Of a stretch of 64,000 nt of DNA, positions 7,147 to 15,740 are shown one piece after another. Source of the DNA: Pacificibacter marinus (GTDB taxonomy: Bacteria; Pseudomonadota; Alphaproteobacteria; Rhodobacterales; Rhodobacteraceae). The translations under genes and the position numbers were made by a program. Numbering within the stretch: position 1 is the stretch's first letter; every line of letters starts with the position of its first letter. The stretch covers positions 7,064-71,063 of the forward strand of contig NZ_FNZV01000015.1 in the NCBI RefSeq assembly GCF_900109555.1. Reading direction: 5' to 3'. The notes under the pieces were generated by a model. The model was not told the origin of the DNA. It was given only the letters and a program-made list of their open reading frames with translations, and made no database searches.

Positions 7147-8010
7147 ATGAAAAAGAAACTCTTGCTTACAGGTAGCGTAGCGTCTGTCGTACTTGCGGGC
7201 TTTTCTGCATATGCAAGCTCCGCTGATCACGCGCAGGTTTCTGACAAAGTGATCTCTGAGCAACGTCACGTATTGGCAGAAAGCACCGATGGGGTTGGTT
7301 TCGGACCACAATCTCCACGCGACATAGACACCCTGCACGGTACAAACCATCGCGCATTTGAAACAGCACCCGCATATCACGAGATGAACTTGTGTAACAT
7401 CCATTTTCACGAAAATGCCGAGCACAAAGGCGGTGAATTCACGACATACGCTGGGAACGGCGATGGTCATGGATACGGCACTGGTTTCAAATATGATGGC
7501 GACTTAACCGAAGCTGAACTGGCCGCCTACGACCACCACGTTGGCGAAACCGATCATGGCGATCTTGTTCCCGGAGATACCATCGAAGTGCACTATGTTC
7601 ACACCACTGCAAAAATTGAACCTGGCGCCACTCTAGGGGCTTGTCTCAGCAAAGCGATCAACAACCCACAGCTTCGTGTGGAAACTCAAGTGTACGTTTT
7701 GGTAAACGATGATGCTGCTCACGATTTTACGGATCTCACGCATCATGAAGTCGTTGATGGCCTACATCAGGCGACCAACATCCCAACAGACACTGGCACA
7801 CCTGTTCAATATGCGGGCTCTACAACTGGTCCAGGTTACAACGTAACAGGATCCCCGTTTCAAGTCACTTGGAGCGTGCGTCCGCAGGTTACCAAAGTTT
7901 CGATTAGCTCGGTTGATACGTGGTTACAGGGCAATACATTCGACGAAGATCATGCGCATGGCGTTCGCAACCTTGTCGTGAATCCTGAACTCTTGTCGGA
8001 AGCCCATTAA
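7147..8010 (+). CDS. secreted delta-class carbonic anhydrase
   Basis: This 287-aa protein has a signal peptide (MKKKLLLTGSVASVVLAGF, cleavage near AYASS) and is presumably periplasmic. The body matches the delta-class carbonic anhydrase family: LCNIHFHENAEHKGGEF, then VHYVHTT, EPGATLGACLSKA and NPQLRVETQVYVLVND. The histidines in HFHENAEH and the HYVH segment are the likely zinc ligands. The reaction is reversible hydration of CO2 to bicarbonate. The family was first described in marine diatoms and also occurs in marine bacteria. Upstream is a tandem LytTR site and a divergent LytTR gene; downstream is a hairpin. Confidence 0.85.
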   Translation: MKKKLLLTGSVASVVLAGFSAYASSADHAQVSDKVISEQRHVLAESTDGVGFGPQSPRDIDTLHGTNHRAFETAPAYHEMNLCNIHFHENAEHKGGEFTTYAGNGDGHGYGTGFKYDGDLTEAELAAYDHHVGETDHGDLVPGDTIEVHYVHTTAKIEPGATLGACLSKAINNPQLRVETQVYVLVNDDAAHDFTDLTHHEVVDGLHQATNIPTDTGTPVQYAGSTTGPGYNVTGSPFQVTWSVRPQVTKVSISSVDTWLQGNTFDEDHAHGVRNLVVNPELLSEAH

Positions 8011-8021
8011 GAAAAGCTCTA

Positions 8022-8059
8022 GGGGCGTGCTGAACGGGCTTTCTTATTCAGTACGCCCC
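8022..8059. terminator. hairpin between convergent genes
   Basis: GGGGCGTGCTGAA (8022-8034) pairs with TTCAGTACGCCCC (8047-8059) with one mismatch across a 12-nt loop. On the minus strand it is followed by a T-rich stretch (CTTTTCTT). It lies between the carbonic anhydrase gene and the convergent VOC gene and probably acts for both. Confidence 0.7.
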
Positions 8060-8073
8060 ACTGATCTAGGCCG

Positions 8074-8571
8074 TCAGCAATATGCACCGTTAGAGTATGT
8101 AAGTTCATAACTGTGACTGTAGAGTTCAAAGACGATGCCAAAGGGGTCTTCTACGTAGACCATGCGGTATGGTTTCTCGTCAGGAAAATATTCGCGCACG
8201 GGCATACGTTGTTTACCGCCAGCGGCCACGATCTTTGCCAATAGGTCTTCAAGGTTCGGATCCTGAATAGCAAAATGAAACGTGCCGTGTTGCCTGAAGT
8301 TAAGGTTATCTTGTGGTGCCTCGTGTCCTTCGAATTCGAACAGCTCAAATCCAATACGGTCAGCCGTCGCCAGATGCGCGATGCGCAAGCGCCCCCAACC
8401 TTTGCCAAAAACGTCCGAGCACATTTGGCCAATGTCGCTGTCGTCTTCGACAATTTCAGTTGGCTCCATGACAACGTAGAACCCTAGGACATCGCCGTAG
8501 AATTTAATCGCCTTGTCCAAATCGGGCACGGACAAGCCAATATGAGAAAATGAGCGTGGTGTCGGTTTCAT
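8074..8571 (-). CDS. VOC-family (glyoxalase/dioxygenase-like) protein
   Basis: This 165-aa protein has paired beta-alpha-beta-beta-beta modules of the vicinal oxygen chelate fold: FSHIGLSVPDLDKAIKFYGD, GTFHFAIQD, and the C-terminal VEDPFGIVFELYSH. The His of SHIG, the His of FHF and the Glu of FELY are the usual metal ligands. Members act as lactoylglutathione lyases, ring-cleaving dioxygenases or drug-binding proteins, and the substrate here cannot be told. ATG 8571 is preferred over an ATG 45 bp upstream because AAGGAAAC precedes it. It is divergent from a LysR gene that probably controls it. Confidence 0.8.
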   Translation of the reverse strand: MKPTPRSFSHIGLSVPDLDKAIKFYGDVLGFYVVMEPTEIVEDDSDIGQMCSDVFGKGWGRLRIAHLATADRIGFELFEFEGHEAPQDNLNFRQHGTFHFAIQDPNLEDLLAKIVAAGGKQRMPVREYFPDEKPYRMVYVEDPFGIVFELYSHSYELTYSNGAYC

Positions 8572-8628
8572 AGTGTTTCCTTTCAAGAGTGTTGCGGGAA
8601 ATATAGATGGACTCAATTCGTATTAAAA

Positions 8629-8655
8629 ATTATCATTTTATATGATTTTCATAAT
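8629..8655. promoter_or_regulatory. putative LysR operator between divergent genes
   Basis: The intergenic region between the VOC gene and the LysR gene is AT-rich and holds ATTATCAT (8629-8636) followed by the palindrome ATGA-TTT-TCAT (8642-8652). Such T-N11-A-type dyads between a LysR gene and its divergent target are typical operators. No experiment is implied, and AT-rich DNA makes dyads common. Confidence 0.4.
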
Positions 8656-8669
8656 TTATTGAGATAATC

Positions 8670-9560
8670 ATGTTGAACGCCACGTGGCTGAACACCTTTA
8701 CGACGCTGTGCGACGTCGGACACTTTACGCGGACAGCAGAGCTGTTGGGGATGACCCAGCCTGGTGTATCGCAGCACGTGCACAAACTGGCGTCCCAAGT
8801 CGGTAAGCCCCTAATATCAAAGGATGGAAAATCCTTCACACTCACCCCTGCAGGCGAAACGGTGCTGGCCATCGGCCTTGCGCGGCGTCAGCAAGAGCGC
8901 GAGCTGCAAGACGCTATCCAAGCCGATGATCCAAACGTTGGCAACATCAGCATTGGGTGTTCCGGCAGCTTCGCCATGTGGCTCTACCCACACCTTCTTG
9001 ATCGGATGCATCACGCGCCCGATCTTGTCCTCAATGTTACGGCCGCTCCGCATACGAGTATTGTAAGTTCCGTTTTGAGTGGAGAGTTTGATCTGGGGAT
9101 CGTCGCTGAACCAATCAACCATCCCAGATTGGACGCAATTGAATTGACCCGTGAAGAGTTGTGTTTGGTTGTTCCGCGATCCCTCAAGGGACAAAAGCTT
9201 GATCTCCATCTCTTGAACAAACTTGGCTTTGTCGCGCACCCAGACGGGTATGGATATGCGGATGATCTTTTTTCACTAAACTTCCCAAAGGATTACAAAG
9301 GCGCTGATAGCTTAAGGGTAAGGACTTTCGTCAACCAAATAGGGCAAATACCCATTCCAGTAGCGCAGGGGCTTGGATACACAATATTACCCAAATCCGG
9401 CGTAGATGCGTTTGCTGGAAAACAGGACTTGGCGATTATTCAACTGCCGACACAACGATACCATGATCTGTGGGTGATTTCGCGAAAGGGCCGAAGCGAA
9501 ATAGCGCGCATCGCCGCTTTGAGCGACTTCATTATCCAAACAGCAAAGGCTTTGAGGTAA
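8670..9560 (+). CDS. LysR-family transcriptional regulator
   Basis: This 296-aa protein has an N-terminal winged helix-turn-helix (residues 3-62: FTTLCDVGHFTRTAELLGMT, QPGVSQHVHKLASQVGKPL) and a periplasmic-binding-protein-like effector domain (about residues 88-290). Length and domain order are normal. It is transcribed away from the VOC-family gene with a 98-bp shared promoter region, the standard layout for a LysR regulator and its target. The effector is unknown. Confidence 0.88.
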   Translation: MLNATWLNTFTTLCDVGHFTRTAELLGMTQPGVSQHVHKLASQVGKPLISKDGKSFTLTPAGETVLAIGLARRQQERELQDAIQADDPNVGNISIGCSGSFAMWLYPHLLDRMHHAPDLVLNVTAAPHTSIVSSVLSGEFDLGIVAEPINHPRLDAIELTREELCLVVPRSLKGQKLDLHLLNKLGFVAHPDGYGYADDLFSLNFPKDYKGADSLRVRTFVNQIGQIPIPVAQGLGYTILPKSGVDAFAGKQDLAIIQLPTQRYHDLWVISRKGRSEIARIAALSDFIIQTAKALR

Positions 9561-9610
9561 CGTTTATCAGGGGCAATAAAAATAATAGGTATAGGCTGGA
9601 ACAGGTAGAT

Positions 9611-9641
9611 GCCGTTCAAATCAGTATATTGAACGGCAGTT
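9611..9641 (+). terminator. inverted repeat after the LysR gene
   Basis: GCCGTTCAA (9611-9619) and TTGAACGGC (9629-9637) form a perfect 9-bp stem with a 9-nt loop, followed by AGTTTTG. It lies 50 bp after the LysR stop and reads as a probable rho-independent terminator on the plus strand. It overlaps the 3' end of the small minus-strand frame. Confidence 0.5.
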
Positions 9642-9732
9642 TTGTCCCGCAGTGCGGGCATTGTTTCCGCGAAAATGCTGCGCCGTGCATGAACGTATAC
9701 AAACCGCAGCATCTCATTTTTCGTAAAGTCAT
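9616..9732 (-). CDS. possible 38-aa zinc-ribbon-like micropeptide
   Basis: A minus-strand frame from ATG 9732 to TGA 9618-9616 encodes a basic peptide containing MRCCGLYTFMHG and KQCPHCGTKLPF, so it has a CC pair and a CPHCG knuckle that could bind one zinc ion. No good ribosome site is visible and the 3' end overlaps a terminator-like hairpin. It could be a real small protein, the end of a decayed gene, or chance. Its position downstream of the leftward aldolase is not informative. Confidence 0.3.
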   Translation of the reverse strand: MTLRKMRCCGLYTFMHGAAFSRKQCPHCGTKLPFNILI

Positions 9733-9899
9733 TGACTAAGCGCTCAATTTTCGGGCGCGATATGTAGTCTCTGGCAACCCCAACTGTATCGTGCGAACGT
9801 TAAGGGGAAGGAGTTTCTAAATCCTCATTGGGCGCTCTCGTAGCATGAAGTCTTTGATGCCAACGTTTGACCGGAAATCACTGACGGCAGAGGCAGGCA

Positions 9900-11141
9900 T
9901 TATTTCTTGAGCTTCGCCTGCTCCAACGACCAGTATTCCATATCAAATAAATCCGGTTCCGAAATTGGAGCAAAGCGTTTAAAATCTTCTGCTCCGTTGA
10001 CGATCCGCGCCGTCTGTTCCAAAAGATCGCCTGCAATTTTTGCAGAGCTTGCATTGGCCCCAATCCCAAAAAGCCCGACGCCAAGTACAAAAACGCTGCG
10101 CGGTAGCGGATCAAGCATAACCTTTTCGTCCGATGCCTGTGCCGCATTACGTTCAAAATATGCGGTGTAGCGCTGAGCAAAATCCGCGAGCGCCGCTTTG
10201 ATTTCAACAGCACCGTCGGTAGCTGACAAAAGCATGCTAAATGGTTTGATGCGAATAACATGATCGGGAGTGGCTGTGCCGCGCTGGGACAGTTCGGCGA
10301 TATTGTCGCGCGCAAGATACCGACGGATAGAGGGGCTTGTGCGAAAATCAAGTGCAGGTGTTTCGCCCAAAGACCCTTGCTCAGTCAGAGCCGCACGCAA
10401 GGCGTCAGTCAAAGCGGCGGGTGCGTCCGCGTCGTTTGCTTCTGGACCAGGGATCACAATGTTGCGGCCTGCCAAATACTCTTCAGCCATTGTAACAAAT
10501 TCGATCATCAATTCGTAGCTGGCCTTTGCTGTTTCAGCAAATGTAAACAACCCGTGTTGTTCCAGCCAAAGCCCATCGACGTTTGGATCGCGATTAAGGG
10601 CATCATTGCACGCGTGACTTAGGCTGTAACCAGGCATGACATATGGCACAAAACCAATTCTGTCGCCGTAAATTTCTTTGACCACATCTTGCATATCGGT
10701 CTGATCTGCCAGCGCCAAGGTTGCTGTCGCGTGGGTATGGTCGACAAAAGCGTGTGGCATATAAGCGTGAAGCAAAGCTTCGATTGATGGGTTCGGTGCG
10801 TTTGGATCAAGAAGGTTCTTACGCAAAAATGCCACCATATCTTCGTCCGACATATGCGGGATCGCACGGGTCGTCAAAAGTGGTTCTAGCCACATGGCAG
10901 GCAAGCCTGGGGCTTCAATATCGCCAAGATCCCACCCAGATCCTTTAACATGAATGATGGCCCCCCCTTCGGATTCTGGAATTTTCACAGACGTGTTGCC
11001 GCCACCGTGCAGCACCAAATCCGGTTCCTGACCGATCAGTCGCGACGTATAAATCCGCAACCCTAGCGCCTCTGGTTGCCCAGCCGCGACGGCTCTATCG
11101 ATAAATTTTTGGGCGTCTATGTCATTCCAAGCGGACAGCAT
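9900..11141 (-). CDS. class II aldolase/adducin-family protein (RhaD-like, aldolase half only)
   Basis: This 413-aa protein matches the aldolase domain of COG3347 proteins: VLHGGGNTSVK, then HAYMPHAFVDHTHA with the metal-binding histidines, and WLEQHGLFTF. Many relatives are about 680-aa fusions carrying a C-terminal short-chain dehydrogenase. Here the protein stops cleanly after the linker-like EYWSLEQAKLKK and no dehydrogenase follows. ATG 11141 follows AAGGAGCTACC. It is the last gene of the leftward lsr operon, 62 bp after lsrB, behind a hairpin. It may cleave a sugar-phosphate-like product of AI-2 processing, replacing LsrF; that role is inferred. Confidence 0.8.
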   Translation of the reverse strand: MLSAWNDIDAQKFIDRAVAAGQPEALGLRIYTSRLIGQEPDLVLHGGGNTSVKIPESEGGAIIHVKGSGWDLGDIEAPGLPAMWLEPLLTTRAIPHMSDEDMVAFLRKNLLDPNAPNPSIEALLHAYMPHAFVDHTHATATLALADQTDMQDVVKEIYGDRIGFVPYVMPGYSLSHACNDALNRDPNVDGLWLEQHGLFTFAETAKASYELMIEFVTMAEEYLAGRNIVIPGPEANDADAPAALTDALRAALTEQGSLGETPALDFRTSPSIRRYLARDNIAELSQRGTATPDHVIRIKPFSMLLSATDGAVEIKAALADFAQRYTAYFERNAAQASDEKVMLDPLPRSVFVLGVGLFGIGANASSAKIAGDLLEQTARIVNGAEDFKRFAPISEPDLFDMEYWSLEQAKLKK

Positions 11142-11163
11142 GGTAGCTCCTTACATTGATGGC

Positions 11164-11182
11164 GGGGGCGACATGCGCCCCC
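11164..11182 (-). terminator. GC-rich intercistronic hairpin between lsrB and the aldolase gene
   Basis: GGGGGCG (11164-11170) pairs with CGCCCCC (11176-11182) over a 5-nt loop. No T-run follows in either direction. Such a hairpin just after a solute-binding-protein gene usually raises stability of the upstream mRNA and lowers expression of distal genes rather than ending transcription. Confidence 0.5.
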
Positions 11183-11203
11183 ACTTGAAATTTATGATCG
11201 TGA

Positions 11204-12220
11204 TTAAAAGTCGTAGTTGTCGATGTTTTCAGCAGTAAACACCGCACGCTCTGGCAAAAGAATGATGCCATTGCCGTCTGCTTCGTAGTCGTAGCCTTGT
11301 ACCGAGTTTGGCGAAAGTTCGACTTCACCGATGCCTGGAACGTCAACTTTATCGCCAACATTCAATGGACCGTTTTCAAGCACATGCGCTGCAACCGCGA
11401 CAGAAATCGCACCTTGCTGCGTCACGTCCCATAGACCGAAACGCTCAATTGTGCCGCGTTTAACATAAGGGCGCATCACGTTTGGTGTCGAGAACCCAAC
11501 GATGGTCACATCCCCTGCCCGATCAAGGTTTTCCGCAGCTTGTGCGGCAGCGGGAAGCGCGTTCGCATCAGGTGCGATGATCGCATCAAGATCAGGATAG
11601 GCTGACAGGATGCTTTCCGCTGTTTGCAACGATTTTTGTGCATCGTTGTAACCGTATTGTGTGGTTACAATTTCCCAACCTGGATGCTCTGCTGCGATTT
11701 TTGCCTTCGCCGCATCTGCCCAAGCGTTTTGATCTGTCACAGTTGGCGATGAGTAGAAAAACGCGACTTTTGCTTTTTCTTTCTCTTTAAGGCCATCATT
11801 CGCCATATCAACAAGCAAGCCACCAAGCTGATCAGGTGTGCCTTGATTGATATAGTAAGAACGACATTCTGGGTTCACATCTGAATCCCATGTCATAACC
11901 AAAACATCACGTGCCATAGCTTGACGAAGCGCAGGGCACAGACCGTCAGGGGAAACGGATGATACGATAACCGCGCCGTAGCCCTGATTGACGAAGTTGT
12001 TCACAAATTGCACTTGCGCAGAAACGCTCGGTTCGGTTGGCCCATCATAGGTGACGTTGATGCCAAGCTCTTCGCCCATTGCCATCGCGCCGTTCCCGCC
12101 TGATGTGAAGAATCCCACACCAACAAGTTTAGGGATAAAAGCGATGTCCTCCGCAACGGCCACGTTGGCCATCATCACTCCAGCTACGACTGTTCCCATT
12201 AGTTTCAATGATTTACGCAT
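11204..12220 (-). CDS. lsrB: AI-2 periplasmic binding protein LsrB
   Basis: This 338-aa protein has a signal peptide (cleavage after NVAVA) and near-identity in long blocks to enterobacterial Lsr[64 protein letters not shown] and [13 protein letters not shown]. The residues that contact AI-2 in Salmonella LsrB (Lys in IPK, Asp in TWDSD, Asp-Gln in TDQN, Pro and Ala in PDANA) are all present. It should bind R-THMF, the boron-free form of autoinducer-2, and deliver it to the LsrCD/LsrA transporter. It follows lsrD after 33 bp. Confidence 0.95.
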   Translation of the reverse strand: MRKSLKLMGTVVAGVMMANVAVAEDIAFIPKLVGVGFFTSGGNGAMAMGEELGINVTYDGPTEPSVSAQVQFVNNFVNQGYGAVIVSSVSPDGLCPALRQAMARDVLVMTWDSDVNPECRSYYINQGTPDQLGGLLVDMANDGLKEKEKAKVAFFYSSPTVTDQNAWADAAKAKIAAEHPGWEIVTTQYGYNDAQKSLQTAESILSAYPDLDAIIAPDANALPAAAQAAENLDRAGDVTIVGFSTPNVMRPYVKRGTIERFGLWDVTQQGAISVAVAAHVLENGPLNVGDKVDVPGIGEVELSPNSVQGYDYEADGNGIILLPERAVFTAENIDNYDF

Positions 12221-12253
12221 AGTAGTTCCTCCTCCATTTTAGTTTTGCAGACG

Positions 12254-13237
12254 TCAGTTTGACTGGCGCAGGCGACCCGGAAAAAAATCACGCAAAAGCG
12301 CCACGCCGTGGCGCAGCGCCACAACGAGAACCAGCAGCGCTCCGGACAACGCACTGGAAATTTGGCTAGGGACGCCACTCATTTGCAGTCCCTGTTGTAG
12401 GTATCCGATGATGAATGTGGCGATGATCGTGCCCAGCACAGATCCCTTGCCACCGTAAATTGATGCACCGCCTAAGACCGCTGCCGTGATCGCGGGCAAA
12501 AGCGTCGCGCTTCCAAGATCAACCCGTGCCGATCCGAAATAAGCCGAAAGCAAAAGCCCTGCGAGCGCAGCCGCGCAGCCTGTCATCACATAAGTTATAA
12601 GCTGGACCCGAAAGACCGGCATTCCCGAATGACGCGCCGCGTTTTCGTTTTGGCCAATTTGAAACACCAACCGCCCAAAACGGGTCGCGTGCAACAAAAC
12701 CAAAAGCACAGCTGAAAAGCACAGAAAGACGAAAAGCGGCATCGGCAGCCCGAATATGCTCGCATAGCCGAGCGCCGTAAAACCAGCCGGAAATCCGCCG
12801 ATGCCCTCATATCCGTTTGCCCCAACGACACCCGACAGCACAGTAGCTGCACCAGAGAACATATAAAGAGAGCCAAGCGTAACGACCAAAGGCTGCAAGC
12901 GCGTCAATTGGATGATCGTGGCATTTAAAACGCCGGCCAATGCGCCAGTCGCACAGCCTATCAAAATGGATACAGCCAGAGGCATGCCAAAAAAGTTGGC
13001 AATACCAAAAGTGATAGCGCACAATCCGACGGTTGAAGCAAAACTAACGTCGATGCCCCCAGCGATAATCACAAATGTCAGCGGTACGGCGACAATGCCG
13101 ACTTGCACGAAATCCGATGTCCCGTACAACAGCGAACTGGGGTACAAAAAGCGCGGATTTATCAGACCAAAGACAACAAGCTCGATTGCCAAAAGACCAA
13201 GGAGCAAGACCTCCCATCTCATGAGGTACTTTTTCAT
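12254..13237 (-). CDS. lsrD: AI-2 ABC transporter permease LsrD
   Basis: This 327-aa polytopic inner-membrane protein of the sugar/AI-2 permease family has about nine hydrophobic segments and the conserved GGIDVSFAS and AAVLGGASIYGGKGSV signatures of the BPD_transp_2 domain. It would pair with LsrC to form the channel that imports AI-2 delivered by LsrB. Its start overlaps the end of lsrC by four bases (13234-13237), showing translational coupling. Its place as second permease, before lsrB, matches lsr operons elsewhere. Confidence 0.92.
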   Translation of the reverse strand: MKKYLMRWEVLLLGLLAIELVVFGLINPRFLYPSSLLYGTSDFVQVGIVAVPLTFVIIAGGIDVSFASTVGLCAITFGIANFFGMPLAVSILIGCATGALAGVLNATIIQLTRLQPLVVTLGSLYMFSGAATVLSGVVGANGYEGIGGFPAGFTALGYASIFGLPMPLFVFLCFSAVLLVLLHATRFGRLVFQIGQNENAARHSGMPVFRVQLITYVMTGCAAALAGLLLSAYFGSARVDLGSATLLPAITAAVLGGASIYGGKGSVLGTIIATFIIGYLQQGLQMSGVPSQISSALSGALLVLVVALRHGVALLRDFFPGRLRQSN

Positions 13238-14244
13238 GCTGCGTCCTCCGCATTTTTAAGATCAGGTCCGCCTTGTTCGCCGCGACGATAGCGCGCTGCG
13301 CGGTCGCGTGCTTCCAAAGCGATGCGCAAACGCCCATCAATCAAGAGCACGGTAAGAAGCATCGCACCGCCGATAAGATCGTTCCAATAGGCTGGGATTT
13401 TGAGAAACACGAGCGACGTGTCGATAGAGGTGAAAAAGATCACCCCAATGACAACGCCCGCAACGGATCCAACCCCGCCCAACAGGCTAACCCCGCCAAG
13501 AACAAGGGCTGCAATAGCCCGAAGTTCGATGCCAGTACCTGCCTGATTTGGAACAAACCCGATTTGAGACGCAAAGGTAATACCCGCAACCGATGCGGCA
13601 GCGCCCGCCCAAACAAATGCAAGAAATTCGATCCGCTTGACGGGTAAACCAAGGTGACGTGCCGCCTCGCGATTGTCGCCAACCACCATAAACCAGCGAC
13701 CACGGCGTGACCGTAAAAAGACCCATAAAAGGATGATGATCGAAGCCGTCACAACCCCCATGACCGATAGCCCTGCAAAGGATCGTGCCCCCAAAGCTTT
13801 AAGGTTTTCTGGCAAGCCCTCGATCCATTCACCACCGGTTGCTATTAGCATAGCACCGCGAAACAGCCCAAGTGTTCCGAGCGTTGCAACGATTGAGGGT
13901 GCGCCCAAAACAGCGACTAAAAATCCGTTTAACGCACCCGCTGCAATGCCTGCCCCCATCGCCATTGCTATCGCAATCGGCATGGCAAATCCTGCGTTGA
14001 CGGAAAGCCCCAAGGTGACAGCAGACAGCCCTAAAACCGATCCACCGGAAACATCGATATTACGTGTCAGAATGACTGGGAAAATCCCAAGCGCGACCAA
14101 CATCAAAACAAGACCGTTCGACCAGACAATCGACGCAGTTCCTAAAGACAAAAACCCAGGAGAGGCCGCGCCGACAGCAAGGATCACGCCGACAGTAACC
14201 ATGAATAATGTCGCGACACGGTCGCGGGCGATCCATTCAAGCAT
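13234..14244 (-). CDS. lsrC: AI-2 ABC transporter permease LsrC
   Basis: This 336-aa inner-membrane permease has the signatures RNIDVSGGSVLGLSAV, GAPSIVATLGTLGLFRG and LGGVSLLGGVGSVAGV. The start is placed at ATG 14244 (MLEWIARDRV) because GAGGAGA precedes it and the N-terminus then begins just before the first membrane helix. A longer frame starting at 14370 would only add a translation of lsrA in another frame. The chosen start overlaps lsrA by 8 bases. It forms the AI-2 channel with LsrD. Confidence 0.92.
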   Translation of the reverse strand: MLEWIARDRVATLFMVTVGVILAVGAASPGFLSLGTASIVWSNGLVLMLVALGIFPVILTRNIDVSGGSVLGLSAVTLGLSVNAGFAMPIAIAMAMGAGIAAGALNGFLVAVLGAPSIVATLGTLGLFRGAMLIATGGEWIEGLPENLKALGARSFAGLSVMGVVTASIIILLWVFLRSRRGRWFMVVGDNREAARHLGLPVKRIEFLAFVWAGAAASVAGITFASQIGFVPNQAGTGIELRAIAALVLGGVSLLGGVGSVAGVVIGVIFFTSIDTSLVFLKIPAYWNDLIGGAMLLTVLLIDGRLRIALEARDRAARYRRGEQGGPDLKNAEDAA

Positions 14245-15718
14245 GCGCCGTCTCCTCGGCTTCAAAGGCCAGTTGCGCGATCTCGTCAGTCGATGCTCCG
14301 CTGGGAAGCTCACCTGCCAGATGCCCGCCAGCCATGACCACAATCCGGTCTGACAGACGCACAACTTCATCGAAATCGGATGAAATTAGGATCACTGAAG
14401 TGCCATTTTCGGCCAACTGTTCAATGATGCTGTAGATGTCATTTCGCGCGCCGACATCGACACCGCGCGTGGGTTCATCAAGGATCAAAACCTTGGGCTC
14501 GGCCGCGAGGCACTTTGACAAAAGAACCTTTTGCTGATTGCCACCTGACAAACTTCCAACGTGTTGATCGGGGCTTTCGCATTTAATCCCAAGCGCCGTG
14601 CGATACGTGTCAAATCGTTTGCGCTCATAACGCGTACGTAAAAAGAATGGCAACCGATCATAGACAAGCGATGACGTGTTCCAAAAGAGTGGTGCTTCAA
14701 GGAAAAGCCCATATTGCTGACGATCTTCTGAAAGATGAACAACGCCTTTTTTTATGGCCTCGAAAGGAGACTTGGCACGAAAAGAGACAGAATCAAGCGT
14801 AACATTTCCCGCCGCACGAGGGCGCAACCCCACTAAGGTTTCAGCAAGCTCTGTGCGCCCTGCCCCGACCACGCCAGTCAGCCCCAAGACTTCGCCTTGC
14901 TTTACGTCGAAAGAGATGTCGACAAATCCTTCGCCGCTCATATTTTGCAACGTCAGGACAGCAGCTTTATCGGCGTGACCTTGTTTGTCGCCAGCGCGTG
15001 CGCTGAGCGTGGTCACGCCAGGGCTCATTGCGCTGAGGATATCCGCATCGGCGCTATCCGCCATGTCCGCACTGTGCACGACATAGCCATCGCGCAGCAC
15101 AGTGATGCGATCAGAAACCGCACGTAATTCATGTAGTTTGTGAGAAATAAACACCAATCCGTGCCCAGAGTTGCGCAGACCACGCATCCGCGTAAAAAGT
15201 GTATCAACTTCTACTGGCGTCAGGGCCGAGGTTGGCTCATCAAGAATGAGCACCTTTGCATCACGCACAAGGCCCCGCAGAATTTCGACAATTTGGCGAT
15301 CTGCAATCTCTAAAGTCGCAGCCTTAACATCCACAGAAAGAGAGACGCCTAGCTGCGCGATCAAATCCGTAATCCGCGTGCGGTATTCCGCGGCGGATTT
15401 AGGCAGACCAACACAGACATTTTCCAAAACCGATTGATTTGGGAAAATATGCGCCTCTTGCGGAACCAGATAAAGCCCCATGGCTTGCGCCTGCGCTGGC
15501 GTAGCTGGCGAAAGTGGTTGCCCGCCAATCCGAACCTGCCCACCAGAGGCAGGCACAAGTCCTGCAAGAATCTTCATAAGGGTGGATTTCCCCGCCCCGT
15601 TTCCACCAAGAAGGGCATGAATCTCACCGGCACGGACGGAAAAGTCGACCCCTTTGATCACGGGAGTATTGGCATAGCTTTTTGAGACAGCATTTAGCTC
15701 TGCAAGTGAAAATTCCAT
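14237..15718 (-). CDS. lsrA: AI-2 ABC transporter ATP-binding protein LsrA
   Basis: This 493-aa protein carries two ABC ATPase domains, as LsrA and sugar-type importers do. Domain 1 has Walker A GGNGAGKST and Walker B LILDEPTSAL. Domain 2 has a degenerate Walker A (GVVGAGRTEL), the signature LSGGNQQKVLLSKCLA and Walker B LILDEPTRGVDVG. It powers AI-2 import through LsrC and LsrD. It is the first gene of the leftward operon and starts 230 bp from the divergent lsrR, so both operons share one control region. Confidence 0.94.
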   Translation of the reverse strand: MEFSLAELNAVSKSYANTPVIKGVDFSVRAGEIHALLGGNGAGKSTLMKILAGLVPASGGQVRIGGQPLSPATPAQAQAMGLYLVPQEAHIFPNQSVLENVCVGLPKSAAEYRTRITDLIAQLGVSLSVDVKAATLEIADRQIVEILRGLVRDAKVLILDEPTSALTPVEVDTLFTRMRGLRNSGHGLVFISHKLHELRAVSDRITVLRDGYVVHSADMADSADADILSAMSPGVTTLSARAGDKQGHADKAAVLTLQNMSGEGFVDISFDVKQGEVLGLTGVVGAGRTELAETLVGLRPRAAGNVTLDSVSFRAKSPFEAIKKGVVHLSEDRQQYGLFLEAPLFWNTSSLVYDRLPFFLRTRYERKRFDTYRTALGIKCESPDQHVGSLSGGNQQKVLLSKCLAAEPKVLILDEPTRGVDVGARNDIYSIIEQLAENGTSVILISSDFDEVVRLSDRIVVMAGGHLAGELPSGASTDEIAQLAFEAEETAHA

Positions 15719-15740
15719 AACTCCTCCCAGACGTCATTTG

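Larger units (their letters stand above)
9561..9899. other. intergenic region after the LysR gene
   Basis: These 339 bases contain a perfect 9-bp inverted repeat (9611-9637) and a 38-codon minus-strand frame with a zinc-ribbon-like motif, both listed separately. The remaining 160 bases next to the aldolase gene show nothing I can identify and no sign of a lost dehydrogenase domain. Confidence 0.5.

Noticed and set aside
13673-14353. 226-codon plus-strand frame
   Set aside because: It lies entirely antisense to lsrC and the end of lsrA; Pro/Thr/Lys-rich shadow translation.
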